Shown here: positions 7,591-14,909 of the stretch, in pieces
Position numbering within the stretch: position 1 is the first letter of the stretch
How the letters are laid out: the number at the start of each line of letters is the position of its first letter
Source: Cytophagales bacterium
GTDB taxonomy: Bacteria > Bacteroidota > Bacteroidia > Cytophagales > Cyclobacteriaceae
Length of the DNA: 18,192 nucleotides
Assembly (NCBI GenBank): GCA_024643485.1
Contig: JAHEMU010000011.1
Span: 1 to 18,192, forward strand
Direction of reading: 5' to 3'
Program-made: the position numbers and the translations under genes
Notes under the pieces: generated by a model
Databases searched by the model: none
What the model was told of the DNA's origin: nothing
What the model saw: only the letters and a program-made list of their open reading frames with translations

Positions 7591-9006
7591 ATGAGCAAAT
7601 CTAAGATTCTTTTTCTGATTATACTTATGTTTCCTTTATTCTTGTCAGCTCAGGAGAAGGGATATAAAATTGACGTTTGTGTAAATGGCCTTCCCAATAC
7701 GAGCGTATTATTGGCGTTTTACTTTGATGATGGAACCTATATTAAAGGGAACGGTAAAACCGATGCCAAGGGGAATGTTCATTTTTCTGGGGATGAAAAA
7801 CTCAATAGGGGGGTGTATTTTTTGGTGCACGATTCATTAAAGCAGAAAATGTTTGAATTCGTGGTCGCTGATGATCAGCATTTTTCAATAAAAACGGATA
7901 AAGCGGATTATTACAAAAACTTCAAGGTAGATGGGAGTACAGAAAATGATGTATTCTATCAGAATTTACAATTTAATGCCCAACAAAATCTGAAAGCAGC
8001 GCCATACACTGCGATTTTTCAGGATTCTACGGCTTCAAAAGAAGATAGGCTTCAAGCAGAAAAGGAGCTAATGAAAATTAATGACGAAGTAAAATCCTTT
8101 CAATCGGCTTTAGTGAAAAAATACCCCACCGCTTTTATTACTAAAATTATTAAAGCGCGTGAAACAATTCCATCATCCTCAGACCCCGCGCACGTTGGTG
8201 ATTCTACCTACCAATATTATTTTTTTAAGAATCAGTATTGGACGAAAATTGATTTGGCTGATGATGGAATGTTGCGGTTGCCTTTCACTTTAATTACAAA
8301 TAAAATAAATGAATATTTTGATCGCGTTCTGATTCAAGATCCCGATACGATAATAAGTGAAATCAATAAATTAGTTGAAAAGGCCAAACCAAATCAGGAG
8401 ATGTATAAATTTGTGGTTTGGTCGCTAACGAGTAAGTATTACGCTCCGCAAGTGATGGGGTTAGATCAAGTATTTGTACACCTTTCAGATGCCTATTTTG
8501 AATCGGGGGAAATGGATTTTTGGGCGAATGATCAAATGAAATTAAATATCACGTCGCGCGCTGGTCAGCTGCGATTGAGCATGTTGGGAATGCAGGCACC
8601 GAATCTTATCATGCAAGACGTTAAATTGCAACCCAAATCAATGGCCGATATTAAAAATAAATTTACCATTGTTTATTTCTATGATCCAGATTGTGGGCAC
8701 TGCAAGAAAGAGACACCAGTATTAGCTGACTTTGTTAATAAAACAAAATTTGATGTGCAAGTATATTCTGTTTGTGCAGATACCTCCTTGGTGAAAATGG
8801 AAAAGTATATTACGGAAATGCACATGGAGCAATGGATAAATGTAAATGGTCCCCGAAGTTATGTGGGAAGCTATCAAGACTTATATGATGCATTCCAGAC
8901 GCCGACTTTATATGTACTAAACGAAAAAAAGAAAATTATTGCTAAAAAGCTCCCTGCAGATCGATTAGAGGAGTTTTTGACCCGTTATTCCTCCGCTCAA
9001 AAGTAA
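7591..9006 (+). CDS. Secreted thioredoxin-like protein (TlpA/DUF5106 style)
   Basis: This 471-residue protein has a signal peptide (hydrophobic residues 6-20, cleavage likely after LSA) and so acts in the periplasm or on the surface. Residues about 25-115 look like a DUF4369-type beta domain, and 120-320 are a helical middle region of the DUF5106 kind found in Bacteroidota redox proteins. The C-terminal part (about 335-470) is a thioredoxin fold with the active site DPDCGHCKKET (Cys368, Cys371) and the cis-proline motif TPTL (Pro438). Both redox cysteines are present, so thiol-disulfide exchange on exported proteins is the likely role; the partner is unknown. Two further cysteines, Cys30 and Cys395, are seen in the mature protein. 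It is divergent from gldA with 124 bases between them. No T9SS sorting domain is evident at the C-terminus. Confidence 0.88.
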   Translation: MSKSKILFLIILMFPLFLSAQEKGYKIDVCVNGLPNTSVLLAFYFDDGTYIKGNGKTDAKGNVHFSGDEKLNRGVYFLVHDSLKQKMFEFVVADDQHFSIKTDKADYYKNFKVDGSTENDVFYQNLQFNAQQNLKAAPYTAIFQDSTASKEDRLQAEKELMKINDEVKSFQSALVKKYPTAFITKIIKARETIPSSSDPAHVGDSTYQYYFFKNQYWTKIDLADDGMLRLPFTLITNKINEYFDRVLIQDPDTIISEINKLVEKAKPNQEMYKFVVWSLTSKYYAPQVMGLDQVFVHLSDAYFESGEMDFWANDQMKLNITSRAGQLRLSMLGMQAPNLIMQDVKLQPKSMADIKNKFTIVYFYDPDCGHCKKETPVLADFVNKTKFDVQVYSVCADTSLVKMEKYITEMHMEQWINVNGPRSYVGSYQDLYDAFQTPTLYVLNEKKKIIAKKLPADRLEEFLTRYSSAQK

Positions 9007-9027
9007 TATTGAAAAAAAATAAATGGC

Positions 9028-9051
9028 CCCAAGCAACCTTCGGGACTTTTT
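9028..9051 (+). terminator. Possible weak terminator after the thioredoxin-like gene
   Basis: CCCAAG (9028-9033) can pair with CTT and GGG (9038-9040 and 9042-9044), leaving C9041 bulged and a four-base loop. A TTTT run begins three bases later (from 9047). The stem is short and imperfect, so readthrough into the gene at 9086 is quite possible. Confidence 0.3.
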
Positions 9052-9085
9052 AGCGTTCTTTCATTAAAGGTCAAAAACTCAAAAT

Positions 9086-9547
9086 ATGTCAGTGTTTACA
9101 AAAATATTCGGTAAAAAAAAGAAGGAATTCAAAGCCTTCTGTGAAATTAGTAAAGAGCCCGTAGAGAAAGGTTACGGTTATTTGCTTACTACATCACAGG
9201 TGATATCCTCTCATGTCTATTGGGATAATATCATGACTGAACCTGAAACGATGGCATATACAATTAAGCATTTTAAGGAAAATGATTCTACCGCCACCCA
9301 GATCCGAAAAATGCTTTTTGATAAATTTAGTAACATCGACAAACCGTGGATTATATCAGATACCTATATTAATTGGTTTAATGTCGATAAAACAAAAGCG
9401 AGATTAGCTGCAGATAACTGGTGGTTGAATGAAGGCAATTTTGAACCAGAAGATTCAGGGAAAGCTGGTGATTTTTTAGCCTCTCAACAACTTCAAGAAC
9501 TGATGCGATATGCAGTTTTGGAAGCAGGGAGAGATAAGGTCGCTTAA
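9086..9547 (+). CDS. Hypothetical 153-residue cytoplasmic protein
   Basis: I do not recognise this protein's family. It has no signal peptide or membrane helix and starts with a lysine-rich stretch (FGKKKKEFKAF, 8-18). A CEISKEPVEKGYGYLLTT segment follows, which looks like the first half of a zinc-binding CxxC-type motif, but only one cysteine is present in the whole protein, so metal binding is unlikely. The middle is rich in tryptophan and acidic residues (PWIISDTYINWF, AADNWWLNEGNF). Composition and codon use match the neighbours, and the frame fills the space between the thioredoxin-like gene and the convergent sixA gene with only 3 bases left over, which supports it being real. Function cannot be assigned. 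Confidence 0.75.
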   Translation: MSVFTKIFGKKKKEFKAFCEISKEPVEKGYGYLLTTSQVISSHVYWDNIMTEPETMAYTIKHFKENDSTATQIRKMLFDKFSNIDKPWIISDTYINWFNVDKTKARLAADNWWLNEGNFEPEDSGKAGDFLASQQLQELMRYAVLEAGRDKVA

Positions 9548-9550
9548 TAT

Positions 9551-10045
9551 TTATTTGCCTTTTTTAGGGTAATCAAAGAAGATAAATTTCCCATTTCCTT
9601 TTTCAATATCTTTCCAATCCTCAATTTGGAACTCGAGGGCTAGAATGCCAGCGGTTGGGATATTGTCGATGGTCAAATTACCAAGGTAATTCCCGAGCTG
9701 AGTAAATCCGGGATTATGGCCAAAAAGCATCGCGGAAGAGTACTTATTATCCAACGTTTTAATTAATTCCAAACATTCTTGAGTAGACGCGTGGAAAAGC
9801 TGGGATGCTATTACAATCTCGTCCACTGGATAAATGAGCGATTTGGAAATCATTTTCGCCGTTTCAAATGCCCGAACGGCAGGGGATGAAATGAACAAGG
9901 AAGGTTTTACGCCTGCTTTTGATAATCTCAATCCCATTTCGGGTGCGTTTTTTAGTCCTCGTGAATTTAACGGTCGAGCGATATCATCCAGTCGGGGGTT
10001 ATCCCAACTGGATTTTGCGTGACGAACCAAAAAAAGGGATTTCAT
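9551..10045 (-). CDS. sixA: SixA-type histidine phosphatase
   Basis: This 164-residue protein belongs to the histidine phosphatase (phosphoglycerate mutase-like) superfamily, of the short SixA type that removes phosphate from phosphohistidine in signalling or phosphotransfer proteins. The catalytic set is visible: LVRHAKSSW with Arg8 and His9, SSPAVRAFETA with Arg58, and the second histidine in LFGHNPG (His110). The length agrees with SixA (about 160 residues). Its ATG begins on the base right after the ettA TAA stop, so the two are co-transcribed and probably translationally coupled. Its substrate is unknown; a histidine kinase lies at 28-1842 but is not next to it, so a link would be speculation. 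The symbol reflects family resemblance. Confidence 0.85.
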   Translation of the reverse strand: MKSLFLVRHAKSSWDNPRLDDIARPLNSRGLKNAPEMGLRLSKAGVKPSLFISSPAVRAFETAKMISKSLIYPVDEIVIASQLFHASTQECLELIKTLDNKYSSAMLFGHNPGFTQLGNYLGNLTIDNIPTAGILALEFQIEDWKDIEKGNGKFIFFDYPKKGK

Positions 10046-11728
10046 TTACCTTTTAAGAGGCTTGTACTTAACTCGCTGAGGAGCAATATTACCCATTCGT
10101 TTTATTCGATCTTCTTCGTACTCTGAAAATGAACCTTCAAACCATTTAATGGTAGAATCATTTTCAAAAGCTAGAATGTGGGTGCAAATACGATCAAGGA
10201 ACCATCGGTCGTGACTGATAATCATCGCGCATCCGGCGAAATTATCCAAGCCTTCCTCTAAAGCGCGCAAGGTATTTACATCTAAATCGTTTGTAGGTTC
10301 ATCGAGCATAAGCAGGTTTCCCCCTTGTTTTAGTGCGATTGCTAGATGCAATCGATTTCTCATTCCACCTGAAAGTTCCTTTAACTTTTTCTGTTGTTCA
10401 GAACCACTAAAGTTAAATTTACTCACATAGGCCCGTGAATTGATTTTTCGTCCACCAAGTTCAACCCATTCATTTCCGCCTGAAATCGCTTCCCAAACAC
10501 TTAAATTGGGGTCTAAATTAGCGTGTTCTTGATCTACATAGGCAACTTCAACGGTATTTCCCACCTCGAAAGTCCCTTCGTCGGCAGTTTCTTTACCAAG
10601 GATCATTTTAAATAAAGTAGTTTTACCGGCACCATTTGGTCCAATAATCCCAACAATTCCACCTTGCGGAACAGAAAAGGTCAGATCTTCATAAAGCAAT
10701 TTGTCTCCAAACGCTTTGGCTACGCCTTTTGCTTCAATCACTTTTTCACCTAAACGAGGTCCGGCCGGGATATAAAGCTCTAAGCGCTCTTCCTGTTCCT
10801 TCATGTCCTGATTAAGTAAATTGTTATACGCATTTAAACGTGCCTTTCCTTTTGCATGACGGGCTTTAGGGGCCATTTTTACCCATTCAAGTTCTCTTTC
10901 AAGAGTTTTTTGCCTTTTAGATTTTTCTTTTTCCTCTTGAGCCAGTCGTTTTTGCTTTTGCTCTAGCCAACTAGTGTAATTTCCTTTCCACGGGATACCT
11001 TCACCGCGATCAAGTTCTAAGATCCAACCTGCCACATTATCTAGGAAATACCTATCGTGAGTTACTGCAATGACGGTTCCTTTATATTGTTTTAAATGTT
11101 GCTCCAACCAATGTACAGATTCTGCATCAAGATGGTTGGTAGGTTCATCTAATAATAACACATCAGGTTCTTGAAGCAGAAGACGACAAAGCGCAACCCT
11201 TCTTTTTTCACCACCCGACAAATTTTTAATTAGAGAATCTCCAGAGGGAGTGCGGAGAGCGTCCATCGCTAACTCCAATTTGCTATCGATATCCCAAGCA
11301 CCTACTCGGTCCAGTTTTTCCTGAACTTCGCCTTGCTTTTCGATAAGCTTATTCATTTTATCCGGATCGTCTAAAATCTCAGGATCCCCGAATTTTTCAT
11401 TGATTTGATCATATTCTTTGAGAAGGCTCATGATATTTGAAACCCCTTCTTCCACGATTTCGCGTACTGTTTTCGTAGGGTCGAGCTGAGGTTCCTGTTC
11501 CAAAAGGCCAATAGAATATTCACGGTCGCTTACGACTTCGCCTTGAATTTCCATATCAAGGCCAGCTATAATTCGTAAAAGAGATGATTTCCCTGAGCCG
11601 TTAAGGCCTAGGACTCCAATTTTTGCACCATAAAAAAAAGACAAATAAATGTCTTTAAGAACGGTTTTAGCTGGAGGGTACACCTTCGACACTCCGGCCA
11701 TGCTAAAGATTATTTTTTCGTCGCTCAT
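10046..11728 (-). CDS. ettA: ABC-F translation factor EttA
   Basis: This 560-residue cytoplasmic protein is EttA, an ABC-F ATPase that binds the ribosomal E site and adjusts entry into elongation according to energy state. It has two nucleotide-binding domains and no membrane segments. Domain 1 shows Walker A GLNGSGKSS (41-49), signature LSGGE (170-174) and Walker B LLLDEPTNHLD (191-201). Domain 2 shows Walker A GPNGAGKTT (363-371), signature LSGGM (452-456) and Walker B LLMLDEPTNDLD (472-483). Between them is the charged coiled linker (about 250-315) with MAPKARHAKGKARL, the region that contacts P-site tRNA. I place the start at the ATG of MSDEKIIF. A longer frame opens at 11764 but would run inside the SRP RNA gene. 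Length (E. coli EttA is 555) supports this choice. Confidence 0.96.
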   Translation of the reverse strand: MSDEKIIFSMAGVSKVYPPAKTVLKDIYLSFFYGAKIGVLGLNGSGKSSLLRIIAGLDMEIQGEVVSDREYSIGLLEQEPQLDPTKTVREIVEEGVSNIMSLLKEYDQINEKFGDPEILDDPDKMNKLIEKQGEVQEKLDRVGAWDIDSKLELAMDALRTPSGDSLIKNLSGGEKRRVALCRLLLQEPDVLLLDEPTNHLDAESVHWLEQHLKQYKGTVIAVTHDRYFLDNVAGWILELDRGEGIPWKGNYTSWLEQKQKRLAQEEKEKSKRQKTLERELEWVKMAPKARHAKGKARLNAYNNLLNQDMKEQEERLELYIPAGPRLGEKVIEAKGVAKAFGDKLLYEDLTFSVPQGGIVGIIGPNGAGKTTLFKMILGKETADEGTFEVGNTVEVAYVDQEHANLDPNLSVWEAISGGNEWVELGGRKINSRAYVSKFNFSGSEQQKKLKELSGGMRNRLHLAIALKQGGNLLMLDEPTNDLDVNTLRALEEGLDNFAGCAMIISHDRWFLDRICTHILAFENDSTIKWFEGSFSEYEEDRIKRMGNIAPQRVKYKPLKR

Positions 11729-11739
11729 AGAATTGAAAT

Positions 11740-11746
11740 AAAAAAA
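11740..11746 (-). terminator. T-run ending ffs
   Basis: Seven consecutive T on the minus strand follow directly after the closing GGCAAG/CTTGCC helix of the SRP RNA, so helix plus T-run can act as an intrinsic terminator. The ettA ATG lies 18 bases after the RNA's 3' end and no separate promoter is visible, so termination is probably incomplete. Confidence 0.6.
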
Positions 11747-11837
11747 GGCAAGCTCATATCGCACCGCTACAACTGCTTACCCTTGCTACCTTCCGGTCCT
11801 GGGGGAGTTCAGCAGGAGCTGGTCGTACAAACTTGCC
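11747..11837 (-). ncRNA. ffs: Small signal recognition particle RNA (4.5S-type)
   Basis: The minus strand carries the conserved SRP domain IV sequence CAGGACCGGAAGGTAGCA, with the GGAA tetraloop closed by ACC/GGT and the asymmetric internal loop CAGG opposite AGCA that binds Ffh. The ends pair: the 5' GGCAAG (11832-11837) matches the 3' CTTGCC (11747-11752), giving a single hairpin of about 91 bases with no Alu domain, as expected for the short bacterial SRP RNA. A run of seven T (11740-11746 on the plus strand as A) follows the closing helix and would serve as terminator. A clean -7 box lies 4 bases before the 5' end. The RNA works with Ffh to target membrane and secreted proteins. Confidence 0.95.
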
Positions 11838-11841
11838 GCTG

Positions 11842-11849
11842 CAAATGTA
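11842..11849 (-). promoter_or_regulatory. -7 box of the ffs promoter
   Basis: TACATTTG on the minus strand is an exact match to the Bacteroidota -7 consensus TAnnTTTG. Only 4 bases separate it from the predicted 5' end of the SRP RNA (11837), the expected distance to a transcription start. The -33 position has T-rich sequence (TTT) and no clear TTG. Confidence 0.65.
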
Positions 11850-11931
11850 AAAGAATATTAATTATATAAAAAACTCTTTCTACAATAGAAATGAATGATT
11901 AACTTGTTTTAGCAGAAACGTACAAATCTCT

Positions 11932-12279
11932 ATGGATAAAACACTAAAATATTCACTAAAATTGCTAAAGTTGCATTGCTACTTGGCCGGAGAGAGTGAT
12001 GCGGACGAGGTTTTTATCAAATTTCAAGGCGATAAAATTTGGCCCAAAAAGAAGTACAAAAAAATGACGAATAATTCTGAAGAATTAAAAATTGAATTTA
12101 AAGTGGACCGTGGAAGCTCTTCAGTTTTTCAACTTTGGGATTATGATTTTCTGAGCAGCAATGATTTAATAGGTGAAATTACCATAGTTGCCGATAGAGC
12201 AGGAGGGCCGTTTACTACTGATATGGACAGTAATAATTCAGGTAATTCTCGTTATTCTATTGAATGGGAATTATATTGA
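11932..12279 (+). CDS. Small C2-like domain protein
   Basis: This 115-residue protein has no signal peptide or membrane helix. Its order of strands resembles a single C2-type beta sandwich: KLLKLHCYLAGESDADEVFIKF at the start, KIEFKV in the middle, then FQLWDYDFLSSNDLIGEITI, which is close to the DxDxxSxDDxIG loop pattern of C2 domains (here DYDFLSSNDLIG, with acidic residues that could bind calcium). C2 domains commonly bind lipids or act as protein contact modules; no enzyme domain is attached here. It is first in a plus-strand run with the redoxin and the BASS transporter and is divergent from ffs. The fold is an inference from pattern alone and the function is unknown. Confidence 0.7.
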   Translation: MDKTLKYSLKLLKLHCYLAGESDADEVFIKFQGDKIWPKKKYKKMTNNSEELKIEFKVDRGSSSVFQLWDYDFLSSNDLIGEITIVADRAGGPFTTDMDSNNSGNSRYSIEWELY

Positions 12280-12333
12280 ACCCCATCAACTGCTTTTGTG
12301 TCGTTTCAATCATCATTTAAATTAGTATCTACC

Positions 12334-12888
12334 ATGTCGTTGACTCCTTCAAATATGGTTCCTTTGGGAACAAGAGCACCTTTTTTTAAGATTAAGGATG
12401 TGGTGTCGGGGCAATTAACTACCCTTCCGGATGAAAAAATGGTGGTGGGAGTGGTCGTGATGTTTATTTGTAATCATTGTCCGTATGTGAAGCATGTACT
12501 TCCGGAAATTGTGAGGATATCGGAGCAATATCGAAGTAAAGACATTGATTTCATTGCCATATCCTCGAATGACATAGAAGGATATCCTGCCGATAACCCT
12601 GATGAAATGGTGAAGTTGGCCCGTAAATGGAATTTTAGTTTTCCTTATCTTTTTGACGAAACACAGGAGGTCGCTAAAGCTTACGATGCTGCCTGTACAC
12701 CTGATTTTTACGTGTATAATTCAGACTTATCTCTTGTGTATAGAGGGCAGTTGGATGATTCAAGGCCTGGAAATGAACAACCCCTCGACGGTAAAGATTT
12801 GAGAAAGGCCATTGAAGATATGTTAAATAAAGTTCCTGTTAGTGAAGCTCAATTACCAAGTCAGGGATGTAATATAAAATGGAAATAG
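12334..12888 (+). CDS. Thioredoxin-family redoxin (PRX-like)
   Basis: This 184-residue protein has a thioredoxin fold of the peroxiredoxin-like type, with the active site FICNHCPYVKH (Cys46 and Cys49) after the first core strand. IDFIAISSND and the segment TPDFYVYNSDLSLVYRG carrying the cis-proline complete the fold. There is no signal peptide, so it is probably cytoplasmic and may reduce disulfides or peroxides. An in-frame GTG at 12298 would add 12 residues. I prefer the ATG at 12334 because family members usually begin shortly before the PxGxxAPxF segment, here VPLGTRAPFF. The gene ends 7 bases before the BASS transporter, so the two are co-transcribed. A third cysteine near the C-terminus (SQGCNIKWK) is shared by many homologues, from memory. 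Confidence 0.88.
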   Translation: MSLTPSNMVPLGTRAPFFKIKDVVSGQLTTLPDEKMVVGVVVMFICNHCPYVKHVLPEIVRISEQYRSKDIDFIAISSNDIEGYPADNPDEMVKLARKWNFSFPYLFDETQEVAKAYDAACTPDFYVYNSDLSLVYRGQLDDSRPGNEQPLDGKDLRKAIEDMLNKVPVSEAQLPSQGCNIKWK

Positions 12889-12895
12889 AAATATC

Positions 12896-13861
12896 ATGTT
12901 AGAAACATTAAAAGAAATTGACTTCATACATTTAAATTTTAGTGATGATAATAAGTTTTTCTTAAATCTTACTATTGCTTTTATCATGTTTGGTGTTGCT
13001 TTGGAATTAAAACCAATTGACTTTAGAAGGTTAATTTCTTCCCCCAAAGCAGCAATAATTGGAATTATTTCGCAATCCATAGTTTTGCCTCTTTTAACCT
13101 TATTGTTTTTATATATTCTTGGTGATAATATAACCCCTACTGTTGGGTTGGGAATGATATTAGTTGCCGCTTGTCCAGGTGGAAACGTTTCCAATTTCAT
13201 CTGTTCATTGGCAAGAGGGAATGTAGCACTATCGGTCAGTTTAACAGCTTTTAATACCATTGCATGTATTCTGCTTACCCCGTTTAATTTTTCGTTTTGG
13301 GGAGGGATTTATTTACGAACTATGAGTGCAGATATGAAAGGAGCTTTATTGCGTCCCTTAGAAATTGATTCGTTTTCCATGTTATCAACCATTGTTATCA
13401 TTTTAGGAGCGCCATTGATCATTGGAATGCTATTTAGATTTAAATTTCCATCTCTTACCAATAAAATTTTGGTGCCGATCAAGCGATTTTCCATTCTTGC
13501 TTTTTCAGCGATGGTTATTATTATTTTCACATTGAATTTTGAACATTTTTTAAATTACATTTCCATCATATTTGTATTAGTTCTAGTGCATAATGTGCTG
13601 GCGATGGGAGGAGGCTACCTAACTGCCAAATGGAGTGGGTTGGTATTGCAAGATAGAAAGACCGTTGCTATTGAAACAGGAATTCAAAATTCAGGTTTAG
13701 CCTTAGCGTTATTGTTTAATCCCGCCATTTTCCCTCCAGAAGTTCCGGTGGGAGGGATGGTGTTTATCGCCGCCTGGTGGGGTGTATGGCATATTATTGC
13801 CGGACTTACCATTGCTGGGTATTGGTCAGGATTCAAGCTAGGATCTAGCGCATTAGCCTAA
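12896..13861 (+). CDS. Bile acid:sodium symporter (BASS) family transporter
   Basis: This 321-residue inner-membrane protein belongs to the BASS family, which couples sodium entry to uptake of an organic anion. Hydrophobic segments run through the whole protein, consistent with nine to ten helices. The two crossover regions that bind sodium and substrate are visible: ACPGGNVSN (92-100) and ETGIQNSGLALA (260-271). The substrate cannot be told from the sequence; bacterial members carry bile acids, pantoate, pyruvate or other organic acids. The gene follows the redoxin by 7 bases. Its TAA stop overlaps the TAG stop of the convergent DUF4249 gene, so the two transcripts overlap at their 3' ends. 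Confidence 0.92.
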   Translation: MLETLKEIDFIHLNFSDDNKFFLNLTIAFIMFGVALELKPIDFRRLISSPKAAIIGIISQSIVLPLLTLLFLYILGDNITPTVGLGMILVAACPGGNVSNFICSLARGNVALSVSLTAFNTIACILLTPFNFSFWGGIYLRTMSADMKGALLRPLEIDSFSMLSTIVIILGAPLIIGMLFRFKFPSLTNKILVPIKRFSILAFSAMVIIIFTLNFEHFLNYISIIFVLVLVHNVLAMGGGYLTAKWSGLVLQDRKTVAIETGIQNSGLALALLFNPAIFPPEVPVGGMVFIAAWWGVWHIIAGLTIAGYWSGFKLGSSALA

Positions 13862-14904
13862 GGCCACCAAGAGGGTTTTGTTCTCGTTTTTTCAGAAGTA
13901 AAGTCATTATTCATACAATCCGTACAATAAGCCTCTGGCCAAAATGGTCGAGGAGGATAGCACTCTTGTTCGTTAATGGAATTAGGCCAGGTATAAGATA
14001 AATCATACTGACTAGTGAAGATTCTCGCTTTTGATTCGGAGTAAACTCCAAAAAAGCCCCTCATCTGTTTAGATCTATCGGAAGCTTCCATATTTCCTCG
14101 TATCGTATAGGGTGGTGTTTCAAAAATACTTCCAGTTGATTCGGATTGATCTTTTACTTGTTTCCAAAAATGATAGGCGTCTTCATTTAACCCATATTGA
14201 ATTAATTCATAACTGACTCCATATTGAAACTCCCTTCCAAAATTGATAAATTGAAGATCTAAATTATATCCACCTTCAAGATCCTCATGTAAAACAAACT
14301 TTCTTGTTCGATCCGTAAGGTAACATCTTCTATAATAAGAGTTGATGGGCTGTCGGTAGGCGTCCAAAATATAGGTTTCTACTATATTATAGATGTAGAA
14401 GTGCTTTTTCTTTTCAGTATTTGAAATTCCTACTTGTAAAGTAATCCCTTTATAATTTTCAAGTTCTTGTTCAGAATTAATTTTGTCAACTTCATCTTCC
14501 TTGAATAAAAAGTTTGATATTTCATCGCCTTTATTTAGAATTTGATGAGTTGAAGTGAACGAGTCGCCGTCAATAAGGGTGTGTAATTGATATGATCTAT
14601 TTTCTTGAGCTCCAAACGGATTGATAGAAGTGTAATATCCATTGCCATTATCTACAAATGGATAAACATTTCCTAAATCATCAGAAACAGAAACGATTGC
14701 GCCTGTAGCAGGCTTGTTTTTATTGTTTGAAAAGGTGACCAAATATCCCAGAAAGATAGACTGTGTATGTATTTGATTGTCAATAAACCCATTTACATAA
14801 GGTATTTCTGGAGCTTCGTTGGGCACAATATCAATTCGTTCAATACAAGAAAATAAAAGTAAAAAAACGAAAATGTTTGTAATATTTTTTAAAAAGCGAT
14901 TCAT
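13858..14904 (-). CDS. DUF4249-type outer lipoprotein
   Basis: This 348-residue protein has a lipoprotein signal (FVFLLLFSC, lipidated Cys20), so it should be anchored in a membrane, probably facing the surface. Residues about 30-120 form an Ig-like or carboxypeptidase-like beta region with GAIVSVSDDLGNVYPF and a following GNGYYTS. The C-terminus has the WPNSINEQECYPP and CTDCMNNDF segments, a cysteine cluster typical of DUF4249, which in Bacteroidota is often coded next to a TonB-dependent receptor. It starts 5 bases after the stop of the MG2/plug-like gene, so it is last in the receptor operon. Its job is unknown; a substrate-capturing partner of the receptor is plausible by analogy with SusD, but no SusD-like repeats are seen. 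Confidence 0.85.
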   Translation of the reverse strand: MNRFLKNITNIFVFLLLFSCIERIDIVPNEAPEIPYVNGFIDNQIHTQSIFLGYLVTFSNNKNKPATGAIVSVSDDLGNVYPFVDNGNGYYTSINPFGAQENRSYQLHTLIDGDSFTSTHQILNKGDEISNFLFKEDEVDKINSEQELENYKGITLQVGISNTEKKKHFYIYNIVETYILDAYRQPINSYYRRCYLTDRTRKFVLHEDLEGGYNLDLQFINFGREFQYGVSYELIQYGLNEDAYHFWKQVKDQSESTGSIFETPPYTIRGNMEASDRSKQMRGFFGVYSESKARIFTSQYDLSYTWPNSINEQECYPPRPFWPEAYCTDCMNNDFTSEKTRTKPSWWP

Positions 14905-14909
14905 GTCGT

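Noticed and set aside
12298..12333. GTG start upstream of the redoxin
   Set aside because: The ATG at 12334 fits the usual family N-terminus better; the 12-residue extension has no conserved feature.
12853..13260. Minus-strand open frame of 135 codons opposite the redoxin/BASS junction
   Set aside because: It overlaps two well-supported genes on the other strand and has no protein-like features.
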